35,771 nt of DNA from an uncultured Oscillospiraceae bacterium (GTDB taxonomy: Bacteria > Bacillota > Clostridia > Oscillospirales > Oscillospiraceae). How positions within the stretch are numbered: the first letter of the stretch is position 1; every line of letters starts with the position of its first letter. Where the stretch lies: contig CATNCS010000020.1 of assembly GCA_950097245.1 (NCBI GenBank), positions 1 to 35,771 on the forward strand, written 5' to 3'. The translations under genes and the position numbers were made by a program. Below the pieces are notes generated by a model. The model saw only the letters and a program-made list of their open reading frames with translations. It had not been told where the DNA came from and ran no database searches. This document shows, piece after piece, positions 29,460-35,771 of the stretch.

Positions 29460-31306
29460 TATGCGTTCTTCGCCATTCGGCCGCAGGCCAGGGCGGTGGC
29501 CAGGAAGTACCCACCGTAGACCACCAGGATCACCCCGGCGGTGATGAGGGAGCTGGCGGCGCTGTCCACCTTGCCCACGGTGAAGATGATGTCGTTGGCG
29601 GCCTTCATGCCCACGGCGGAGTGGACCAATGCCAGGGCCAGGGGCAGGAGGAAGGCCAGGGCCACCTGCTGGGTGGCGGATTTCTTCATCTGCCGCTCCT
29701 CCGCCCCCAGGCGGCGGAGAATGGCGTACCGTCCGGTGTTGTCCGCCCCCTGGCTCAGCTGCTGGAGGGCCAGCACGGCGGCGGCGGCCAGCAGGAAGGT
29801 GAAGCCCAGGTACAGCCCCAGGAACAGGGCCAGAATCTTGTTGCCCATCATGTCGCCGTAGATGGACAGCCTTGTCTCCGGCCGGACAGACATCTTCTCA
29901 TACAGGGGCCGGACCAGCTGGAGGAGCTGCTGCTCTGTCTCCCCCTTGTTTTCCCCTGCGTAGTCGGCGGACCACACCTGCCGGCGGACCTCCAGCTGCT
30001 CGGCCATCTCGTCCGGAACGACCACGCACCGCAGGCTCAGGTTCCCGGTGGTGAGCTGGTCCTCCAGCGTCTCCAGCAGGGCGGGGAGGGACCCGGAATA
30101 TGCGGGCTTGCCCTGGCGGGTCAGCAGAGCGTCCAGGTCCGACACCGTAATCGCGCCGCTGGCATCCTCAATGCCGGTAATCTCTTTTTCGTTGTAGTAG
30201 AACAGCGTGTCGTGGCTCCAGGCCAGCTTTTCGTCGGGGTCGAAGCCCCCCTCCCGGAGGACCGCGTCGAAGTCGATCAGCTCGGTGTCCCCCGACTGGT
30301 TCTGCACCGTGATATCGAAGGGGGCCTCCCCGCCGGCCATGGCGGACAGGGTGGAGTTGAGGCCCAGGGAGCTGGCGGTGATGCCGATGGCCAGCAGCAG
30401 GAGGATACACACCACCGTCTGGGCCAGGTAGGTGGTGTGGACCTTGCTGATCCACTGCCGCAGGGTGAACACGTTCAGGTTCTTGAAATACAGCCCGGGC
30501 CGTCCCTGGACGAACTTCATCACGAACCCGGACAGGGACCGGAAGATGAGCAGGGTGCCCACCGTCCCCAGTCCCAGCATGGGGAAGCACAGGAAGGGGA
30601 GGGCAATGGCCAGGGCCATGCCGAAAACCAGCAAAATGGCGTAGGCGGCCAGCAGGCAGATCACTCCCAGCACAAACTGGAACACCGCCACCCCCAGGGG
30701 CCGGGGCTTGAGCACCTCGTTCTTCCGCTCCCCGTGGATCAGGTCGATGAGCTTCGCCCGGGACACCTGCACCCCGCTGAGGGCCATGACCAGCAGGAAG
30801 ATTACCCCGAAGTAGAGGACGGTTTTTGCCGCCGCCCGGGGGGAGAAGTTGACAGCCAGCATGGCGGACAGGTCCATCTCAAACATGGACAGTGTGAGTG
30901 CGGACATGCCGAAGCTGGCGGCCACCCCCAGGGCCAGCCCGGCGATGAGGGAGATGAGTCCGATGAGGCCCGTCTCCAGGAAGAGCAGCCGGGACACCTG
31001 GCCCTGGTTCAGGCCCAGCAGCAGGTAGGTACCCAGCTCCCGCTTGCGCCGCCGGAGGAGGAAGCGGTTGGCGTAGAGGATGAGGCAGGCCAGCACCACC
31101 GCCACCACCACGGAAAAGATGTCCATAAAGATCATGATGGAGTCCACAATGGGGTTGCCGTTCTGGGCCAGGAAGACCATGGCCCCCTGGCCGTCCAGGG
31201 AGTTGAAGGTGTAGAACAGGCACACGCCGAAGGTGAGGGTGAGCAGATACACCCCGTAGTCCCGGAAGGACCGGCGCACGTTGCGCAGGGCCAGCTTAGA
31301 GAACAT
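29459..31306 (-). CDS. Bce/Vra-type ABC permease (FtsX family)
   Basis: 615 aa with about ten membrane helices and one large extracytoplasmic domain at about 310-490, between the second and third helix groups. This is the plan of BceB-type permeases that remove or sense cell-wall antibiotics such as bacitracin and lantibiotics. N-terminus MFSKLALRNVRRSFRDYGVYLLTLTFGVCLFYTF and the block LILYANRFLLRRRKRELGTYLLLGLNQGQV are typical. The ATG at 31306 overlaps the ATPase stop by 11 bp, so translation is coupled. No Bce-type histidine kinase or response regulator lies within view. Confidence 0.88.
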   Translation of the reverse strand: MFSKLALRNVRRSFRDYGVYLLTLTFGVCLFYTFNSLDGQGAMVFLAQNGNPIVDSIMIFMDIFSVVVAVVLACLILYANRFLLRRRKRELGTYLLLGLNQGQVSRLLFLETGLIGLISLIAGLALGVAASFGMSALTLSMFEMDLSAMLAVNFSPRAAAKTVLYFGVIFLLVMALSGVQVSRAKLIDLIHGERKNEVLKPRPLGVAVFQFVLGVICLLAAYAILLVFGMALAIALPFLCFPMLGLGTVGTLLIFRSLSGFVMKFVQGRPGLYFKNLNVFTLRQWISKVHTTYLAQTVVCILLLLAIGITASSLGLNSTLSAMAGGEAPFDITVQNQSGDTELIDFDAVLREGGFDPDEKLAWSHDTLFYYNEKEITGIEDASGAITVSDLDALLTRQGKPAYSGSLPALLETLEDQLTTGNLSLRCVVVPDEMAEQLEVRRQVWSADYAGENKGETEQQLLQLVRPLYEKMSVRPETRLSIYGDMMGNKILALFLGLYLGFTFLLAAAAVLALQQLSQGADNTGRYAILRRLGAEERQMKKSATQQVALAFLLPLALALVHSAVGMKAANDIIFTVGKVDSAASSLITAGVILVVYGGYFLATALACGRMAKNA

Positions 31307-32063
31307 CGGCCATCCCTCCCCCCATCTCGGTGACCACCTGGATGATCTTCTTGAAGAAGGCCTTCCGGCTGTCGTTTTCCCGGTGGAGCTCCAGGAAGAG
31401 CCTGCCGTCCCGGAGGAAGACCACCCGGCGGCAGCAGCTGGCGGTAAAGGCGTCGTGGGTGACCATGAGGATGGTGGCCCCCAGGTCCCGGTTCAGCACG
31501 TCCAGCCGGTCCAGCAGCAGCTGGGAGGACTTGGAGTCCAGGGCCCCGGTGGGCTCGTCGGCCAGCACCAGGGCGGGGTGGGTAACCATGGCCCGGGCGG
31601 CGGCGCACCGCTGCTGCTGGCCCCCGGACATCTGGTAGGGGTACTTGTCCAGGCAGTCGGCGATGCCCAGAAAGTCCGCCATCTCCCGCACCCGCCGGTC
31701 TATCTTCTGGGCGGGGGCCCGGATGATGGACAGGGACAGTGCGATGTTCTCATAGGCGGTGAGGGTGTCCAGGAGGTTGCAGTCCTGGAAGATGAACCCC
31801 AGCCGTTCCCGGCGGAATCTGGCCAGCTCCCTGCCCTTCAGCCGGGTGAGCTCCTTCCCGTCGATGACGATGGACCCGGCGGAGGGCCGGTCGATGGTGG
31901 ACACGCAGTTGAGCAGGGTGGTCTTGCCCGACCCGGAGGGGCCCATCACCCCCACGAACTCCCCCGCCTCCAGGGACAGGGACACGCCGTCCAGCGCCCG
32001 GGTCAGCGACCCGCCCTTGCCGTAGACCTTTTTCAGGTCGGTTACCGTTAAAATCTCAGCCAT
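31296..32063 (-). CDS. Bce-type ABC transporter ATPase
   Basis: 255 aa. Walker A GPSGSGKTT at 41-49; Q loop in GFIFQDCNLLD; signature MSGGQQQR at about 145-152; Walker B ALVLADEPTGALD; switch histidine in VTHD. The MacB/LolD-like type of ATPase that energises FtsX-family permeases. AAAGGAG lies nine to ten bases before the ATG at 32063. First gene of the pair with the permease; an inverted repeat upstream (32085-32111) probably is a regulator site. Confidence 0.93.
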   Translation of the reverse strand: MAEILTVTDLKKVYGKGGSLTRALDGVSLSLEAGEFVGVMGPSGSGKTTLLNCVSTIDRPSAGSIVIDGKELTRLKGRELARFRRERLGFIFQDCNLLDTLTAYENIALSLSIIRAPAQKIDRRVREMADFLGIADCLDKYPYQMSGGQQQRCAAARAMVTHPALVLADEPTGALDSKSSQLLLDRLDVLNRDLGATILMVTHDAFTASCCRRVVFLRDGRLFLELHRENDSRKAFFKKIIQVVTEMGGGMADVL

Positions 32064-32084
32064 AGTAAGCTGCTCCTTTCCTTG

Positions 32085-32111
32085 AACTGTACTAGATCAT
32101 ATCATACAGTT
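32085..32111 (-). promoter_or_regulatory. Inverted repeat upstream of the Bce-type operon
   Basis: AACTGTA (32085-32091) and TACAGTT (32105-32111), perfect 7-bp arms, 13-bp spacer, 22-48 bp before the start codon. Candidate site for a response regulator or repressor. A clear promoter was not found. Confidence 0.55.
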
Positions 32112-32178
32112 GTAGAAAATGCTTTAAAGGAAAGATAAGGATTTCATTAAGAAGAGATTAAGGTTTTCTGTGCTTTTT

Positions 32179-32427
32179 TGTAGGGGCGCACATTGTGCGC
32201 CCGCGTAACCGGGGCAGGGGATGCGTCAGGTGGACATTGTGCGCCCGCGTAGCCGGGGCGGAGGATGCGGCGGGCGGACATTGTGCGCCCGCGTAGCCAG
32301 GGCGGAGGATGCGGCGGGCGGACATTGTGCGCCCGCGTAGCCGGGGCGGAGGATGCGGCGGGCGGACATTGTGCGCCCGCGTAGCCGGGGCGGAGGATGC
32401 GGCGGGCGGACAATGTCCGCCCCTACA
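32179..32427. repeat. TGTAGGGGCG element expanded by a 44-bp tandem array
   Basis: The ends are the same as in the other family members (TGTAGGGGCG at 32179 and CGCCCCTACA ending at 32427). Between them are exactly five contiguous 44-bp units (32191-32234, 32235-32278, 32279-32322, 32323-32366, 32367-32410). Units 2-5 are almost identical (one C/A-type change in unit 3); unit 1 is more diverged. 44 is not divisible by three and there are no spacers, so it is neither coding nor CRISPR. It lies between the divergent Bce-type operon and the ABC-2 operon. Confidence 0.9.
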
Positions 32428-32435
32428 CACCCCCC

Positions 32436-32464
32436 TTGATTTTCTCCCCCAAATATGCGATACT
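32436..32464 (+). promoter_or_regulatory. Promoter of the ABC-2 operon
   Basis: TTGATT (32436-32441), 17 bp, GATACT (32459-32464), nine bases after the tandem-repeat element. Confidence 0.6.
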
Positions 32465-32485
32465 ACTGAAAAAGGGGGTGAGACC

Positions 32486-33157
32486 GTGCTGGAGATACAT
32501 CAGCTCTGCAAGAGCTACGCAGGCCGTCAGGTGCTGGCGCCGGTGAGCTTTGTCCTGCCGCCCGGCCAGTGCCTGGGCCTGGCGGGGAGCAACGGCTCGG
32601 GCAAGTCCACCCTGCTGCGGCTCATCGCCCAGATCGAAAAACCGGACGGCGGAGATGTCCTCTACGGGGGCCGCTCCGTAATGGGGGACCGGCAGTTTCT
32701 GCGCCACGGGCTGGGCTACGTCCCCCAGGGCGCCGGGCTGGCCGGGGAGCTGACGGTGAAACAGCAGCTTGTCCTGTGGCAGGCCGCCTGCGAGGTGCCC
32801 GGCCCCCTGCCCGGGGACATTCTGGACCTGCTGGGGCTGAGGCCCCTGCTGGAGAAGCCCATCCGGGCCCTGTCGGGCGGGATGGCCCGGCGGGTGAGCA
32901 TCGCCCTGGCGCTGCTGTCCCGGCCCGGGGTGCTGCTCATGGACGAGGCCACCAGCGGCCTGGACCAGAGCTATGTCCCTCAGCTGCTGGACTGGCTGGA
33001 GGGGTATGTGGCCAGCGGCGGCAGTCTGGTGTGGTGCAGCCACCACCCCCAGGAGCTGGACCGGCTGTGCGGCGCGGTGCTGCGGCTGGAGGAGGGGCGT
33101 CTGATTCCCATGCAGGGGCGGCCGCCCTGGCAAAACAGAAAGGGAGGATACATATGA
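32486..33157 (+). CDS. ABC transporter ATP-binding protein
   Basis: 223 aa. Walker A GSNGSGKST at 34-42; Q loop VPQG; signature LSGGMARR at 129-136; Walker B VLLMDEATSGLD; switch histidine in CSHHPQEL. It has the shape of ABC-2 export ATPases. GTG at 32486 follows GGGGGTGAG; the longer frame to 32309 reads the tandem repeat and was rejected. Its stop overlaps the next start as ATGA, so translation is coupled. Partner permease is probably the gene at 34853. Confidence 0.92.
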   Translation: MLEIHQLCKSYAGRQVLAPVSFVLPPGQCLGLAGSNGSGKSTLLRLIAQIEKPDGGDVLYGGRSVMGDRQFLRHGLGYVPQGAGLAGELTVKQQLVLWQAACEVPGPLPGDILDLLGLRPLLEKPIRALSGGMARRVSIALALLSRPGVLLMDEATSGLDQSYVPQLLDWLEGYVASGGSLVWCSHHPQELDRLCGAVLRLEEGRLIPMQGRPPWQNRKGGYI

Positions 33158-34848
33158 TTTGCAGAAACTGTGGAACCGAAATGCGGGACGACGTCAAGTT
33201 CTGTCCCAACTGCGGCGTGCTCAACGCCCCGCCCTCCGATTCCGGCGGCGCCAACCCCTGGGAAGCCCCGGTGGGAGGCGGCCCCCAGGGGGGCGGGAAG
33301 AAAAAAATCGGGCTGATCGCCGGCATCGCCGTGGCCGCGGTGGCGGTGGTGGCCCTGCTGGTCGTTGTGGTCAGCGGCGCGTTCTCCTCCCCCAGGGGCA
33401 GTCTGGAGAAGGCCGCGGCCAAAACCGCAGCCGCCTACCGGGCCGCCGAGGAAAAGCTGGGCATGCCCGATATTGACAAGCTTCAGCAGGACAAATCCAT
33501 CAGCCAGAGCTTCAGCCTGGAGCTGAAGGGCATCAACGAGCAGCTGGTGGGCTACGACATGTCCGACCTGAACGGCCTGGGCCTGCGCATGAGCACCAAC
33601 TACGACGGCGCGGCCCGCAAGCTGGACGCGCAGCTGTCCGCCTTCTGGGACAGTGAGGAGCTGGCCGGCTTCCAGATGCTCTTCGACGACGCCGACATGT
33701 ATCTGGGCTCCCCCCAGTTCCTCGGGAACACCTTCTTCGGGATGAACACCGAGACCATAGGCGCCGACCTGGCGGAGCTGACCGGCGACGACTCAGTGAA
33801 GGACGTCAGCTTCAACGTCTTCGATCTGATGGACATCCTGGTGGACAAGGTGGACTCCGAGGAGATGGAGAAGAGCCTCCGGGAGGCGAACGGAGTGCTC
33901 TGGAAGGCGGTGGAGGTCAAAAAGGAGGGCGCCAGGACCCTGGACATCAACGGCGCCAGCACCAAGACCACCTCCTATCAGGTTACCGTCCCCGAGGAGG
34001 CCATGGACCAGTATGTGGACGACCTGGAGACCGTGATGTCCGCCCTGAACTACTACGACCTGTACAAGGAGGTCTACCAGTCCATGGGCATGCCCCAGGA
34101 CCAGATTGACGAGATCATGTCCGCCCTGGAGGAATTCGACGTCTACGGCGAGCTGGCCGACGGGCTCCGGGATATTGTCAGCGAGCTGGGCGACGTGGAG
34201 CTGGAGGTCTGCGTCAGCGGCGGCTATGTGTCCGCGGTGCTGTTTGAGGACCGGGTCAACGGCTCCGACCTGAGGCTTGCCCTGTACCTGGGCGGCGGCC
34301 AGGAGTATGTGGACGACATCGGCCTGGAGCTGGAGGTGGACGGCGATACCATCGAGGTGGCCTCCTCCGGCGACCACGGCCTGAAGAGCGGCGTTTTTAC
34401 CGACGAGACCACCGTCCGTATCCGCGAAGGGGGGAGCACCCTGGCCCGGGTGAGCTCCGAGATGAGCATCGACCCCAAGGCCGGCAGCGACAACTTCCAG
34501 TGGAAGCTGGGGGTGGACAGCTCCGGTCTGAGCATCCTTGTGCTGGAGACGGAGGGCGACCTGGCCGTCACTAAGGACTCTATGGACCTCCGCCTGGACC
34601 AGGTGTCGGTGCGGGCTGTGGGCATGGAGGTGTGCACCCTGGGCTTTGACTACTATGTGGGCCCCTGCGGCGGGATGGACGTCTCTGCGGACGATGTCCG
34701 GATGCTGGCCGGCATGAGCGAGATGGATCTTCTGGAGCTGGCCTACACCCTCCAGTCCAACGCCGAGACGTGGGCGTACGACATGGAGGAGCTCTTCGGC
34801 AGCCGGCTGTCCGACGAGCTGCTCTGGAATCTGATGTACGGCTATTGA
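33154..34848 (+). CDS. Zinc-ribbon membrane protein with large outer domain
   Basis: 564 aa. Residues 1-22 are a zinc ribbon with Cys3, Cys6, Cys17 and Cys20 (CRNCG, CPNCG). A Gly/Pro linker leads to one membrane helix (52-73). The rest, about 490 aa, is acidic and hydrophilic and should lie outside the cell; it has alternating strands and helices and no known family was recognised. AGGGAGG precedes the ATG at 33154. Its place between an ABC ATPase and an ABC-2 permease, with coupled translation, suggests an accessory or cargo-handling subunit of that transporter. Confidence 0.82.
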   Translation: MICRNCGTEMRDDVKFCPNCGVLNAPPSDSGGANPWEAPVGGGPQGGGKKKIGLIAGIAVAAVAVVALLVVVVSGAFSSPRGSLEKAAAKTAAAYRAAEEKLGMPDIDKLQQDKSISQSFSLELKGINEQLVGYDMSDLNGLGLRMSTNYDGAARKLDAQLSAFWDSEELAGFQMLFDDADMYLGSPQFLGNTFFGMNTETIGADLAELTGDDSVKDVSFNVFDLMDILVDKVDSEEMEKSLREANGVLWKAVEVKKEGARTLDINGASTKTTSYQVTVPEEAMDQYVDDLETVMSALNYYDLYKEVYQSMGMPQDQIDEIMSALEEFDVYGELADGLRDIVSELGDVELEVCVSGGYVSAVLFEDRVNGSDLRLALYLGGGQEYVDDIGLELEVDGDTIEVASSGDHGLKSGVFTDETTVRIREGGSTLARVSSEMSIDPKAGSDNFQWKLGVDSSGLSILVLETEGDLAVTKDSMDLRLDQVSVRAVGMEVCTLGFDYYVGPCGGMDVSADDVRMLAGMSEMDLLELAYTLQSNAETWAYDMEELFGSRLSDELLWNLMYGY

Positions 34849-34852
34849 TACG

Positions 34853-35771
34853 ATGAGATCACCGGGTTTCTTTGGACAATTTTTTCGTTTGACTCTGGTC
34901 AGGCTCTGCCGACAGCGCTGGCTGCTGGCGGGGCTTGCCCTTTTGTGCCTTCTCCTCCCCCTGGGAGCGGGGCGGGCGGCCGAGCTTCTGCTGTCCCGGG
35001 GGGTGAATTTTTCCGGAGTGACCCTGGCCGTCACCGCCCCGGAGGGGGACAGCGTCCCTCAGCTGCTGGAGCAATTCATGGGGGACATGGAGGACATCGC
35101 CCAGTACTGCGAAATTACGGCCATGGAGGGGGAGGAGGCGATGGACGCCCTGAAGCAGGGCGCGGTCACCGCCGTGCTGGTCCTGCCGGAGGACTTTATC
35201 CGGGGAGTCATGTGGGGAACCAACCCCGACCTGCGGCTGGTGGTGGCCGGAGACCGGCCCCTGGAGTCCCTGCTGCTGCTTTGGGTGGGCCAGAGCGCCT
35301 GCGACATCCTGTCCGCCTTCCAGAGCGGGGTCTATGCCGTGCTGGACCTGTATGAGGCGGACCCGCCCCCCGGCCTCACCCGGGACCAGGTGGTAATGGA
35401 CATCAACCTGCGCTATATCTCCCTGGCCATGGGCCGGAGCGAAATGTTCCGGACGGAGGAGGTCTCCGCCACCCGGACCCTGCCTGTCGCCCTGCACTAC
35501 TCCCTGGCCCTCACCGCCTTCTTTGCCCTGTGCGCCGCGCCGGTGTTTGTCCCCCTCTACAGCGGGGACTGGCTCCGGTTCCAGCGCCGTCTGCGGGCCG
35601 CGGGCCGCGGGGTGTCCGCCGGCTATTTCAGCGGAGTGGCCGCCGGGATGGCGGCGCTGCTCCCCCTGATTCTCCCCTCCCTGCTGCTGGCGGGCGGGAG
35701 AGAGCCCCTTCCGCTGCTGGGGGCCGCCCTGCTGGCCGCCCTGTTCTGCTCGGTGTTCTGCTCCCTGTGCT
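34853..35771 (+). CDS. ABC-2 type permease, N-terminal part (cut by window end)
   Basis: Open from the ATG at 34853 to the right edge, 306 codons, no stop reached. It starts MRSPGFFGQFFRLTLVRLCRQ and has a first membrane helix at about 24-40. An extracytoplasmic region of about 160 aa follows (TLAVTAPEGDSVPQLLEQF, AVTAVLVLPEDF), then a cluster of helices from about 220. This is the layout of ABC2_membrane_3 export permeases (YhgE/Nod-like). It is four bases after the zinc-ribbon gene; the ribosome site is weak, so coupling is likely. Confidence 0.8.
   Translation, partial: MRSPGFFGQFFRLTLVRLCRQRWLLAGLALLCLLLPLGAGRAAELLLSRGVNFSGVTLAVTAPEGDSVPQLLEQFMGDMEDIAQYCEITAMEGEEAMDALKQGAVTAVLVLPEDFIRGVMWGTNPDLRLVVAGDRPLESLLLLWVGQSACDILSAFQSGVYAVLDLYEADPPPGLTRDQVVMDINLRYISLAMGRSEMFRTEEVSATRTLPVALHYSLALTAFFALCAAPVFVPLYSGDWLRFQRRLRAAGRGVSAGYFSGVAAGMAALLPLILPSLLLAGGREPLPLLGAALLAALFCSVFCSLC

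Noticed and set aside
29621-31333. A 570-codon plus-strand frame opposite the Bce-type permease
   Set aside because: Low-complexity Gln/Gly/His-rich translation with no motif; it is the shadow of the permease gene.
32191-32410. Possible CRISPR array
   Set aside because: The 44-bp units are directly contiguous with no unique spacers, and no cas genes are near.
32147-32430. Proline/arginine-rich reading frames across the tandem repeat
   Set aside because: The repeat period is not a multiple of three, no ribosome site is present, and the frames only reflect repetitive DNA.

Overview
The window looks like a chromosomal segment of a GC-rich, low-copy-codon-biased Firmicute of the Oscillospiraceae type (Flavonifractor/Pseudoflavonifractor/Lawsonibacter-like). 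The reasons are Gram-positive Shine-Dalgarno sites (AAGGAGG) before nearly every gene, RNase J, Bce-type ABC transporters, an SLH-type surface protein, copper-amine-oxidase-like stalk repeats, ECF sigma plus membrane anti-sigma pairs, and dispersed TGTAGGGGCG hairpin repeats. The genus is an inference. Housekeeping genes are very GC-rich; several short AT-richer islets interrupt them.

Layout. 1-2690: start of an SLH surface protein (minus), an unusual field of GGTAGAC direct repeats, and a D-2-hydroxyacid dehydrogenase divergent from a LysR regulator. 2700-3740: a minus-strand tRNA cluster, Gly-Arg-His-Gln-[broken tRNA-Lys-like]-Lys, behind a consensus promoter; two tRNAs are followed immediately by copies of a covarying hairpin repeat. 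3795-7444: DUF4261 protein, an aspartate carbamoyltransferase carrying a PyrI-like zinc tail, a CmpB-family membrane protein, a small membrane protein and a polysaccharide deacetylase. 7499-8324: an AT-richer islet of four tiny genes around an XRE regulator. 8340-11503: SPFH/NfeD membrane pair, WYL regulator, ArsC/Spx-like protein. 11628-16081: a nucleotidyltransferase/degenerate phosphomannomutase fusion, then a strongly structured leader and RNase J. 16186-17572: an AT-rich three-gene operon of unknown function with its own promoter and terminator. 17587-21512: a frameshifted secreted stalk protein, a candidate small RNA, and an ECF sigma/anti-sigma pair. 21558-24160: cysK, an orphan XRE regulator, gap. 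24487-26790: an orphan histidine-kinase-like protein and rpsF-ssb-rpsR. 26836-29431: two more XRE + small-partner modules flanking a MATE exporter. 29459-35771: a BceAB-type ABC transporter, a 44-bp tandem array inside a TGTAGGGGCG element, and an ABC-2 operon with a zinc-ribbon membrane protein between ATPase and permease (cut by the window end).

How parts work together. The three XRE modules (7499, 26836, 28925) share one plan: a short XRE repressor, a divergent consensus promoter containing inverted repeats, and an unrelated 51-64 aa partner. Their operators and recognition helices differ, which suggests insulated paralogous switches. The best candidates for undescribed biology are these modules, the three-gene AT-rich operon at 16300-17538, the structured leader before RNase J at 14185-14390, the tRNA-adjacent covarying repeats, and the PyrB zinc-tail fusion. 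No database or folding computation was run; family names come from visible motifs.
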